Shown here: in pieces, positions 1 through 6,088 of the stretch
Layout of the letters: each line of letters begins with the position of its first letter
Numbering within the stretch: position 1 is the first letter of the stretch
Assembly (NCBI GenBank): GCA_030835005.1
Contig: JAUQWT010000155.1
Span: forward strand, 1 to 9,131
Reading direction: 5' to 3'
DNA length: 9,131 nt
Origin: Ignavibacteria bacterium
GTDB taxonomy: Bacteria > Bacteroidota > Ignavibacteria > Tepidaquicellales > OLB5
Position numbers and translations under genes: made by a program
The notes under the pieces: generated by a model
The model's input: the letters and a program-made list of their open reading frames with translations, nothing else
Database searches by the model: none
Told to the model about the DNA's origin: nothing

Positions 1-1
1 C

Positions 2-991
2 GGCATATACTTCCTTTCCAGATTCAACACGAGGATATTTTACTTCACAATACTGACATTCTTCGGCTGCTTATTCTATTCGATAAATTATGATATTCAC
101 GATATATTTTCCTACTTTCTGCTTTCATACATTACAATTACTGTATGGATAGCCTTTGGCGGCGTATTTTTCTACACAGTCTTTGTTGAATACATTACTT
201 CGCCTGTTCAGAAAATTGTATATGGAGCCGCGATAGTTCTCGTCAGCCTTGCAGCTTTAAACACCAATTACGCAAACAGTGACGAAAGCAAAAACCGCTA
301 TGTAGAAGAGTTCACGATGAACATCTTTAAAAACGCGGAACCGAACAGCATAATTCTTTCTACTCAATGGGATTTCTGGGTATCTTCAAGCTGGTATTTC
401 CATTTTGTCAAGAACATCCGGCCTGATATTGTTGTTATAGATAAGGAGCTCCTAAGAAGAAGCTGGTATTTCGTATTTCTTGAACGGAATTATCCAGAAG
501 TATATAACAATTCCAGGGCAGAGATCGAGAGATTCCTGCCGGAGCTGTATAAGTTTGAGCATGATATTCCCTACGATACCAAGCTCATTATGAAACTATT
601 TGAAGACCTGATGACCAGTTTTGTAAAGAATAATCCAAACCGCAGGATATACGAAACCTGGGAAATTGAACAGAACAAAAATGAGCCTTTTGCGAAGGAT
701 TTCATAAGGATACCGGATGGACTGCTGATAAGAATTATTCCGGGAGATTCTGACCTGAAAAAAATCGGCGAAGAATACAAGCTTTATGACTTCAGCTTCA
801 CGCCTGCACCGCTTAAAGATTATTACCACGAAGGATTAATGCGTTCATATGCAATGGTATTGACATCATCGGCACTGTATCTGATTTCGGTAAATAGATT
901 TGAAGACGCTAAGAAGTACATTGAAATCGCTTTGAAGGCAGATCCCAATTTCCCCAGAGCCCTTGAAGTTAAGAAAAAGTATAATTTATAA
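2..991 (+). CDS. DUF2723 / GT117-type membrane glycosyltransferase, C-terminal part (partial at left edge)
   Basis: The reading frame is open from base 2 to the TAA at 989-991, so the gene starts left of the window; the first internal ATG (317) is not the real start. About 329 residues are visible. The first part has three hydrophobic segments (roughly residues 10-27, 40-68 and 77-93) and the stretch INYDIHDIFSYF, typical of DUF2723 proteins. A soluble part follows with NAEPNSIILSTQWDFW and RPDIVVIDKELLRRSWY, which also matches this family. The last about 45 residues (RFEDAKKYIEIALKADPNFPRAL) look like one TPR repeat. Family members in Bacteroidota are inner-membrane GT-C-fold proteins related to TMEM260 and are thought to transfer sugars to exported proteins or lipids; that activity is inferred here. 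The catalytic N-terminal half is outside the window. The Omp85-like gene begins 15 bases downstream, so the two are probably cotranscribed. Confidence 0.85.
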   Translation, partial: GIYFLSRFNTRIFYFTILTFFGCLFYSINYDIHDIFSYFLLSYITITVWIAFGGVFFYTVFVEYITSPVQKIVYGAAIVLVSLAALNTNYANSDESKNRYVEEFTMNIFKNAEPNSIILSTQWDFWVSSSWYFHFVKNIRPDIVVIDKELLRRSWYFVFLERNYPEVYNNSRAEIERFLPELYKFEHDIPYDTKLIMKLFEDLMTSFVKNNPNRRIYETWEIEQNKNEPFAKDFIRIPDGLLIRIIPGDSDLKKIGEEYKLYDFSFTPAPLKDYYHEGLMRSYAMVLTSSALYLISVNRFEDAKKYIEIALKADPNFPRALEVKKKYNL

Positions 992-1006
992 AGCAAAGAT
1001 ATCTTT

Positions 1007-2416
1007 TTGTATAAAATATTACCTATAATTTTATTGTTGTTTCCTGTTATGGTGCTTGCACAGAATGACTCGCTTGAGCAGGTATTGAAGGATAATGCAG
1101 CGCAGATAGATTCACTTGATCTGCAGGTTAAAGATATCATCATAACCGGGAATAATATTACCAAAGATGAGATAATCCTCCGGGAAATGAGCCTCAAAAA
1201 GGGAGGCCGGTTTACCTTGAGTAAATATAAAGATGACCTAATGAGAATTTACAATCTTGCCCTATTTACCAAGGTTAATATCATTCCAATTCCGGTAAGT
1301 AATGAGGAAATAACATTAAATGTTGATGTACAGGAAAGGTGGTATATACTGCCTCTGCCAACAGGCGGTATCGATGATGGTGAATGGAAAAAAATATACG
1401 TTGGCTTAAATTTAAGATGGGATAATTTTCGTGGAAGGAATGAAACAGTTAACTTGGGATTTCGTGCATTTTATAATCCGTCTATATTTGCAAGATACTA
1501 TGTTCCCTGGATCGGTGATAAGCTTCGATTGTTCATGAGTATCGGCGGCTCCTGGTCAAGAAACCGGAATCAGAGCTTAAGTGCGGTCGGGAAACAAAAC
1601 GGTTCAAATACCATTCAATATAAAGACAGCAATTACGAAAACATCCAGTACAAAGTTGAGTTTTCCCTTGGGAAAAAGTTTGGCAGGAACTTATCATTAT
1701 TTACAGACTACAAATTCAATCACCTGAGGGTAAATTCATATGCTCCCGGAAGGACACTTTCACCAAACGGTGTTGATAGGTATCTGACTCTTGGAGGCGG
1801 GTTAACTTATGATTCACGTGATATTTATGAATATGCCACACAAGGGATGTTCTTCCGGTCAACTTATTATAGATATGGATTTATTGATAAGGTAATCAAT
1901 TTCGGCAGGTTTTCTGTTGAGTATCAGAGATTTATGCCAATAAAAATTACTAAGGATTATTACCTGACAGTTGCATCAAGAGTCTTTACAAGCCTGGCAA
2001 TAGGAGCAATAATACCGGTCTATAATCACCAAACCCTGGGTTACAGCGATGATTTCGTGCGCGGCTGGAGAGGTTTTGCTTTTGAGGGTGATGATGTGTT
2101 TACTGTTTATAATGAGATAAGAATTCCAATAGTTAAGCCGCGATATGTTCAAGGAAGGCAAATGCCGATAGTTAAAGACATACCGATAATAAAGAATCTT
2201 GATATAAGGCATGGGTTGTACGTTACGCTGATCTATGATATAGGTACTGTTTGGTATAAAGATCAGAGACTTGCTGATAAGAGATTCCTTTCTGGCGCAG
2301 GAATAGGTATAAACATAATCGCTCCATTTGGATATGTACTGAGGGCTGACTGGGTTTTCAGAATTAACAAACCAATTGTGGGCGAAATCGGCTTTGGTTT
2401 AAACGCTAAATTCTGA
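1007..2416 (+). CDS. Short Omp85/BamA-TamA-like outer-membrane beta-barrel protein with one POTRA domain
   Basis: The start is TTG at 1007. The frame has a stop at 989-991 and no ATG or GTG between, and TTG gives a proper signal peptide: K3, hydrophobic core 4-17, likely cleavage after VLA (residue 18) before QNDSL. Residues about 40-115 form one POTRA domain (VKDIIITGNNITKDEI, then YNLALFTKVNI). From about residue 125 to 469 there are amphipathic beta strands of a barrel. FVRGW at 350-354 corresponds to the conserved loop-6 VRGF/W motif of Omp85 proteins, and the chain ends in an aromatic strand, GFGLNAKF, the usual beta-signal. At 469 residues it is much shorter than BamA (about 800, five POTRAs). 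Family members insert or translocate outer-membrane proteins; the client is unknown. Its stop overlaps the rsmE start by one base. Confidence 0.88.
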   Translation: MYKILPIILLLFPVMVLAQNDSLEQVLKDNAAQIDSLDLQVKDIIITGNNITKDEIILREMSLKKGGRFTLSKYKDDLMRIYNLALFTKVNIIPIPVSNEEITLNVDVQERWYILPLPTGGIDDGEWKKIYVGLNLRWDNFRGRNETVNLGFRAFYNPSIFARYYVPWIGDKLRLFMSIGGSWSRNRNQSLSAVGKQNGSNTIQYKDSNYENIQYKVEFSLGKKFGRNLSLFTDYKFNHLRVNSYAPGRTLSPNGVDRYLTLGGGLTYDSRDIYEYATQGMFFRSTYYRYGFIDKVINFGRFSVEYQRFMPIKITKDYYLTVASRVFTSLAIGAIIPVYNHQTLGYSDDFVRGWRGFAFEGDDVFTVYNEIRIPIVKPRYVQGRQMPIVKDIPIIKNLDIRHGLYVTLIYDIGTVWYKDQRLADKRFLSGAGIGINIIAPFGYVLRADWVFRINKPIVGEIGFGLNAKF

Positions 2417-3117
2417 TGGAATATTATTATACAGCCAAAGAATATGTTTCCGGCAACTCGCTGACAATTGTTGATGATGAAGCAAAGCATTTAGGCAGGG
2501 TACTCAGGAAGCAATCAGGCAGTGAAATATATGTAACTGATGGTTGCGGAACCCTGTATGAAACTGTTATTAATAAAGTAACCAAAGATGTAATTGAATG
2601 TACAATCAAAGCAACTCAGAAATGGGTTAATGAACCAATCATCAAAATTAAACTACACCAAAGCCTGCTGAAAAACCCCGACCGTTTCGAGTTTGCAATT
2701 GAGAAATCAGTTGAGCTTGGCGTTAATGAGATCTGCCCAGTAGTATCAACAAACACGATAAATAAGACAACTGATAAGCATGAGCGCTGGCAGCTCATAG
2801 CACTTTCGGCGATGAAGCAATCTCAAAGATGTTTTTTGCCCCCGGTTAATTCACCGGTTCAGTTTTCTGATGCAATAACAAATGCAAAGGGTGATTTGAA
2901 ATTATTAGCTGATGAAAAAGATATTCAAAACAAAATCAACATTAAGGATATTGCCAAGAATTATTCAACAATAGACCTGTTTATCGGGCCTGAAGGTGGT
3001 TTCTCTCCCAACGAAACTGAGCTTGCTGTGAGTAATGGCTTTGAGATCTTAAATCTTGGCTTAAGAAAATACCGCAGCGAAACAGCTGCAATATTTACAA
3101 TAAGTAATTTATTGTAA
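2416..3117 (+). CDS. rsmE: 16S rRNA (uracil(1498)-N3)-methyltransferase RsmE
   Basis: Cytoplasmic SPOUT-fold methyltransferase that makes m3U1498 in 16S rRNA of the 30S subunit using S-adenosylmethionine. The N-terminal 70 residues are the PUA-like RNA-binding part (DDEAKHLGRVLRKQSG, with the HL.RVLR core). The central SPOUT domain has KNPDRFEFAIEKSVELGV, then MKQSQRCFLPPV. The C-terminal knot carries the two SAM-binding signatures: GPEGGF at 191-196 and LGLRKYRSETAA at 214-225, where LG.R.LR.ETA is usual. At 233 residues it has the normal family length. The ATG at 2416 shares its A with the TGA of the barrel gene, so translation is probably coupled. A long inverted repeat begins at the end of the coding region. 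Identification is near certain. Confidence 0.96.
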   Translation: MEYYYTAKEYVSGNSLTIVDDEAKHLGRVLRKQSGSEIYVTDGCGTLYETVINKVTKDVIECTIKATQKWVNEPIIKIKLHQSLLKNPDRFEFAIEKSVELGVNEICPVVSTNTINKTTDKHERWQLIALSAMKQSQRCFLPPVNSPVQFSDAITNAKGDLKLLADEKDIQNKINIKDIAKNYSTIDLFIGPEGGFSPNETELAVSNGFEILNLGLRKYRSETAAIFTISNLL

Positions 3118-3149
3118 GTTAACTGAAACTATTATGTTAATCTTACAAT
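3111..3149. repeat. 13-bp inverted repeat spanning the rsmE stop codon
   Basis: ATTGTAAG (3111-3118) plus TTAAC (3119-3123) pairs with GTTAA (3136-3140) plus CTTACAAT (3142-3149). There is one bulged T at 3141 and a 12-base loop. The rsmE TAA (3115-3117) lies inside the left arm. The stem is AT-rich and no T-run follows directly, so it is not a textbook intrinsic terminator. It could still end transcription, protect the 3' end of the operon mRNA, or be a protein-binding site. It separates the envelope operon from the channel gene. Confidence 0.6.
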
Positions 3150-3228
3150 TACAGTATTTAACATTCCTTTAATTTAAATCACATTCTTTTAAGTGGATAA
3201 TTCACAGAAGTTTACTTTATGGGGGTAA

Positions 3229-4110
3229 ATGAAAGATAAATTCAGATTAATTGTAAATTCTAATTTCTTCCAGTATTTCATAATAATTGTAATTTTAGCT
3301 GCGGGGCTGATAGTTGGTCTGGAAACATATCCGGAAATTATGGCAAGCCACGGGGACCTGCTGCACTTACTTGATCATATTGTTTTATACATTTTCGTGA
3401 TTGAGATCCTTTTGAAAATAGGCGCAAATGGATCTAAGCCATGGAGGTACTTTTATGACGGCTGGAATGTTTTCGATTTTATTATTGTAGCTGTCTGTTT
3501 CCTTCCGATTGGCGGAGCATACATAGCAGTTTTAAGGCTTGCAAGAATTTTGCGGGTATTTAGACTCGTTACAGCGCTCCCAAAACTGCAATTGCTGGTT
3601 GGAGCATTATTAAAAAGTATTCCGTCTATGAGCTATGTTGGAATTTTGCTGATACTTCTTTTCTATATTTATGCAGTGCTTGGTACATTTTTATTTGGAA
3701 CGAATGACCCGCTTCATTTTGGGAATCTGCAAACATCATTTTTAACATTGTTTAAAGTTATTACACTTGAAGGATGGATAGAGATTATGAATATTCAGAT
3801 CTTCGGCTCTGATGTATACGGTTATGAAGGATTTAAACACATCATTACTCAGCCTGCGGCCAGACCATTTGCTGCCCCGGCATATTTCATAAGTTTTATT
3901 TTACTTGGCACTATGATAATGCTAAACCTTTTTATTGGGGTAATAATCAGCGGAATGGATGAGACACGGAAAGAAGCAGAAGCAGCAGAAATGAAGAGCA
4001 AGCGCAGCGACTTAAATTCGATTACATTAAAGGAAGAGATTTGCCTGGTTGAAAAGGAGCTTGCTGAAGTTAGTGAACATTTGAAACTTTTGAAAAACAG
4101 AATAACGTAA
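3229..4110 (+). CDS. Single-domain voltage-gated cation channel (BacNav/Cav-like, Ion_trans family)
   Basis: Inner-membrane channel of 293 residues, expected to work as a homotetramer. Six segments can be placed: S1 about 14-31, S2 about 45-64, S3 about 77-93, S4 about 99-114, S5 about 132-158, S6 about 219-245. S4 has four arginines three residues apart (R103, R106, R109, R112), the voltage-sensor pattern. S3 has the usual N.FDF motif (WNVFDFIIV). The pore loop FLTLFKVITLEGWIEIM holds the filter T179-L180-E181-G182-W183, with a further acidic residue E185. BacNav sodium channels have TLESW at this place. The C-terminal 45 residues are charged and heptad-like (EKELAEVSEHLKLLKN), as in the coiled coil that holds BacNav tetramers together. 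The ATG at 3229 has GGGGG four bases upstream. Channel identity is strong; ion selectivity (Ca2+ or Na+) is inferred from the filter. Confidence 0.93.
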   Translation: MKDKFRLIVNSNFFQYFIIIVILAAGLIVGLETYPEIMASHGDLLHLLDHIVLYIFVIEILLKIGANGSKPWRYFYDGWNVFDFIIVAVCFLPIGGAYIAVLRLARILRVFRLVTALPKLQLLVGALLKSIPSMSYVGILLILLFYIYAVLGTFLFGTNDPLHFGNLQTSFLTLFKVITLEGWIEIMNIQIFGSDVYGYEGFKHIITQPAARPFAAPAYFISFILLGTMIMLNLFIGVIISGMDETRKEAEAAEMKSKRSDLNSITLKEEICLVEKELAEVSEHLKLLKNRIT

Positions 4111-4160
4111 AGCATATGGTACACTAATTTTATTATTTTCTAAATTAATTAAGTAGCATC

Positions 4161-4604
4161 GTGAATATTTCAGTAATAGAGGGAAGCACTTACTATAGGG
4201 GATTACTTCTCCTCATCAGTATAGACCGTAGTACTTCAGAACCTGAGATTGTTCTAATGAAGCGCATCGGGAAAGCTTTGGGATTTGAAAAAGATTTCTG
4301 CAATAACGCTATCCATGAGATATTTGATAACAAATTTATCTTAAAAGAACCACCGAAATTCTCATCCACTGAATTGGCGAAAAAGTTCATCAAAGATGGT
4401 TTGTTTTTAGCACACTCTGATGGCGAAAACCATCCAGAAGAAGAAATTTGGCTGGAATCAATTGCTGTAAGAAATGGCATAGATACGGAATGGTTTCTTC
4501 GGGAGACAAAGAATGCAGCAAGCAGAAAAGGAACACTTGAAGAACATTTGGAGATTTATGATTTGAATATAGAGAACCCAAGAGTTAGCACTTTTCCACA
4601 ATAG
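4161..4604 (+). CDS. Small TerB-like helical protein
   Basis: 147 residues, no signal peptide or membrane segment, so probably cytoplasmic. The start must be GTG at 4161: the frame has a TAA at 4146-4148 and the next ATG is codon 33, inside the first helical motif. Two similar halves are visible: SEPEIVLMKRIGKALGF (26-42) and AHSDGENHPEEEIWLESIA (84-102). The pattern small-x-x-D-G-E-x-x-P-E-E-E-x-x-x-L followed by a GI/GF turn is characteristic of the TerB/DUF533-like (TerB-N-DjlA) all-helical superfamily. TerB proteins are acidic, metal-binding or adaptor-like and are found with TerC. This gene lies directly upstream of a TerC-family gene (132-base gap) and 50 bases after the channel gene, which supports the call. 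The function is not known. The final 30 residues carry no recognised motif. Confidence 0.62.
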   Translation: MNISVIEGSTYYRGLLLLISIDRSTSEPEIVLMKRIGKALGFEKDFCNNAIHEIFDNKFILKEPPKFSSTELAKKFIKDGLFLAHSDGENHPEEEIWLESIAVRNGIDTEWFLRETKNAASRKGTLEEHLEIYDLNIENPRVSTFPQ

Positions 4605-4646
4605 TTTTTTGCTGTTAAGATAAAGAGGTTATCTCTTGCTAAAATA

Positions 4647-4654
4647 TATGTTTG
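4647..4654 (+). promoter_or_regulatory. Possible Bacteroidota-type -7 box upstream of the Alx-like gene
   Basis: TATGTTTG matches the TAnnTTTG -7 consensus of Bacteroidota exactly. No TTG lies 17-23 bases upstream, so the -33 element is missing or degenerate. It would give the Alx-like gene a transcript start just before the leader ORF at 4678. Confidence 0.3.
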
Positions 4655-4677
4655 ATTTGAAGAACTCATAGTATTCA

Positions 4678-4740
4678 ATGAAGGGAATTAATTTAATGAC
4701 GGCGAATATACAGGTGAATTTACATGAGGGAGCTTTATGA
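4678..4740 (+). CDS. Possible 20-codon leader peptide overlapping the Alx-like start codon
   Basis: An ATG at 4678 (second in-frame ATG at 4696) opens a 20-residue frame, MKGINLMTANIQVNLHEGAL, that ends at TGA 4738-4740. This TGA overlaps the ATG of the Alx-like gene as ATGA, the arrangement used for translational coupling. The Shine-Dalgarno of the downstream gene, GAGGGAG (4726-4732), lies within its last codons, so ribosomes reading the leader would cover that site. In E. coli, alx is controlled at the level of its leader RNA (pH and Mn2+), but the leader here does not show a recognisable yybP-ykoY core. It may be a chance ORF. Confidence 0.25.
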   Translation: MKGINLMTANIQVNLHEGAL

Positions 4741-5807
4741 TCCTTATTTGGATTGGTTTCTTTATTTTTGTTCTATTCCTGCTGGCTTTGGATCTTGGTG
4801 TATTGCATCGTAAAGCCCACATTGTCACCATGAAAGAGGCGCTCATGATGTCAGGCGTGTGGATTTCTTTAGGACTACTATTTTCTGTATTTGTGTATTA
4901 CGGTTATGAAAACCATTGGCTGGGATTGGGTTCTATTGTTGATTCAGTTGATTTCACATTCAATGACGGTAAATCAGCAACAATTAAATATATAACCGGG
5001 TACATTGTTGAAAAGTCGCTTAGTGTTGATAACATTTTCGTTATTGCAATGGTGTTTGCTTCCTTCGCAGTACCACCAATATATCAACACAGAGTACTTT
5101 TCTGGGGGATAATTGGAGCATTGGTAATGCGGGCTATTATGATTTTAGTCGGCGCCGCTCTCATAGCTGAGTTTCATTGGATACTATATGTATTTGGTGT
5201 ATTCTTGATTATCACTGCTCTCAAAATGTTCTTCTTGAAAACACACAACACTGATCCAAATCAGAACATCGTTGTGAGGGTAACCCGGAGGTTCTTCCCA
5301 GTTACATCACATTATCATGGCGAAAATTTTCTGGTGCGGGCGGGCTCAAAAGCCTCACTTATGAGTGCAGTCCCGGGATCTCCAATAGAACCTGATGAAG
5401 CTGTCGCCGGAGCCAAACTTGGAACTTTAATGCTCACACCTCTTGCCTTGGCGCTTCTTATGGTGGAGACTACAGATCTCATCTTTGCTGTTGATTCAAT
5501 TCCTGCTATCTTTGCAATTACGGCAGATCCCTTTTTAGTTTTTACCAGCAATGTTTTTGCAATTCTGGGATTAAGGTCTCTTTATTTTGCTCTTGCCGGT
5601 ATGATTACAAAGTTTAAATACCTTAAGCCTGCGCTTGCAATGGTATTACTTGTTGTCGGGATTAAGATGTTGACGGCCAAAATGCTGAAAGAAGCTCTTG
5701 GTGAGTACTTCAATTTCTACCTTCTTGGTCTAATACTTCTGATACTTGCTTTCGGGGTTGTTGGTTCAATTTTATCAAGCTCGAAAGAAGAAAAGGATGA
5801 CAAATGA
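4737..5807 (+). CDS. TerC/Alx-family integral membrane metal-ion transporter
   Basis: 356-residue inner-membrane protein with about nine hydrophobic segments. The N-terminus (LALDLGVLHRKAHIVTMKEAL) is typical of the Alx branch of TerC. The two family signatures are present: E92-K-S-L-S-V-D98-N with following IFVIAMVF, and E244-T-T-D247-LIFAVD253-S-IPAIFAIT, plus FTSNVFAILGLRSLYF. The acidic residues are the likely metal ligands. E. coli Alx exports Mn2+, and TerC-family proteins are linked to Mn2+ loading of exported enzymes and, in some operons, tellurite resistance; Mn2+ (or Ca2+) transport is inferred here. Between HYHGENFLVR and the ETTD helix there is an extra loop of roughly 25-30 residues (about 201-232, with PGSPIEPDEAV) compared with E. 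coli Alx as I remember it. The ATG at 4737 follows GAGGGAG by four bases. The gene is downstream of the TerB-like gene. Confidence 0.92.
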   Translation: MILIWIGFFIFVLFLLALDLGVLHRKAHIVTMKEALMMSGVWISLGLLFSVFVYYGYENHWLGLGSIVDSVDFTFNDGKSATIKYITGYIVEKSLSVDNIFVIAMVFASFAVPPIYQHRVLFWGIIGALVMRAIMILVGAALIAEFHWILYVFGVFLIITALKMFFLKTHNTDPNQNIVVRVTRRFFPVTSHYHGENFLVRAGSKASLMSAVPGSPIEPDEAVAGAKLGTLMLTPLALALLMVETTDLIFAVDSIPAIFAITADPFLVFTSNVFAILGLRSLYFALAGMITKFKYLKPALAMVLLVVGIKMLTAKMLKEALGEYFNFYLLGLILLILAFGVVGSILSSSKEEKDDK

Positions 5808-6088
5808 GTATTATAACCTAATTGAGTATAAAGCTTGTATCCAGAAAACTATAAATTTCTTAAAATCCGTAATTGCTGCAATAAGGTTATTCTATGTTTC
5901 TTTCTCCATTACTGAATTGAAGTAATTGACAAACAACAGTTGGTGACTACGACTGAAATCAAAATAAATCCGAGATTCCCGCATTTTGAAGTAACAATTA
6001 TTTTTTCATATTAACATTGAAATTTTTGCCTATTAAACATATATTTGGTATTAAATTTTCTTAATAGATCAACTTTAGCGGCAAAAAT
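5808..6088. other. 281-base intergenic region with the ABC ATPase promoter
   Basis: No ORF or RNA gene is apparent. It contains a short hairpin ATTACT-gaattga-AGTAAT (5908-5926) of unknown meaning and, near the right end, a promoter-like pair for the ABC ATPase gene. No convincing intrinsic terminator is visible after the Alx-like gene. Confidence 0.5.
6017..6047 (+). promoter_or_regulatory. Candidate Bacteroidota-type promoter of the ABC ATPase gene
   Basis: TATATTTG (6040-6047) is an exact match to the TAnnTTTG -7 consensus. TTG (6017-6019) lies 20 bases upstream, inside the 17-23 base spacing described for Flavobacterium promoters. Transcription would start roughly 30-35 bases before the ATG at 6089. 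Confidence 0.5.

Noticed and set aside
317..991. Taking ATG 317 as the start of the first gene.
   Set aside because: The frame is open from base 2 and the upstream residues match DUF2723 membrane segments, so 317 is internal.
4618..4634. Hairpin AGATAA-agagg-TTATCT as a terminator after the TerB-like gene.
   Set aside because: The stem is six AT-rich pairs with no following T-run; the T-run at 4605-4610 precedes it.
4605..4736. yybP-ykoY (Mn2+) riboswitch upstream of the Alx-like gene.
   Set aside because: TerC/Alx genes often carry one, but the conserved GGGGAGUAG-like core and paired stems are not visible, and the leader is only 132 bases.
4161..5807. A tellurite-resistance operon.
   Set aside because: There is no TerD/TerE/TerZ gene and the TerC protein is of the Alx branch, so metal-ion homeostasis fits better than tellurite resistance.
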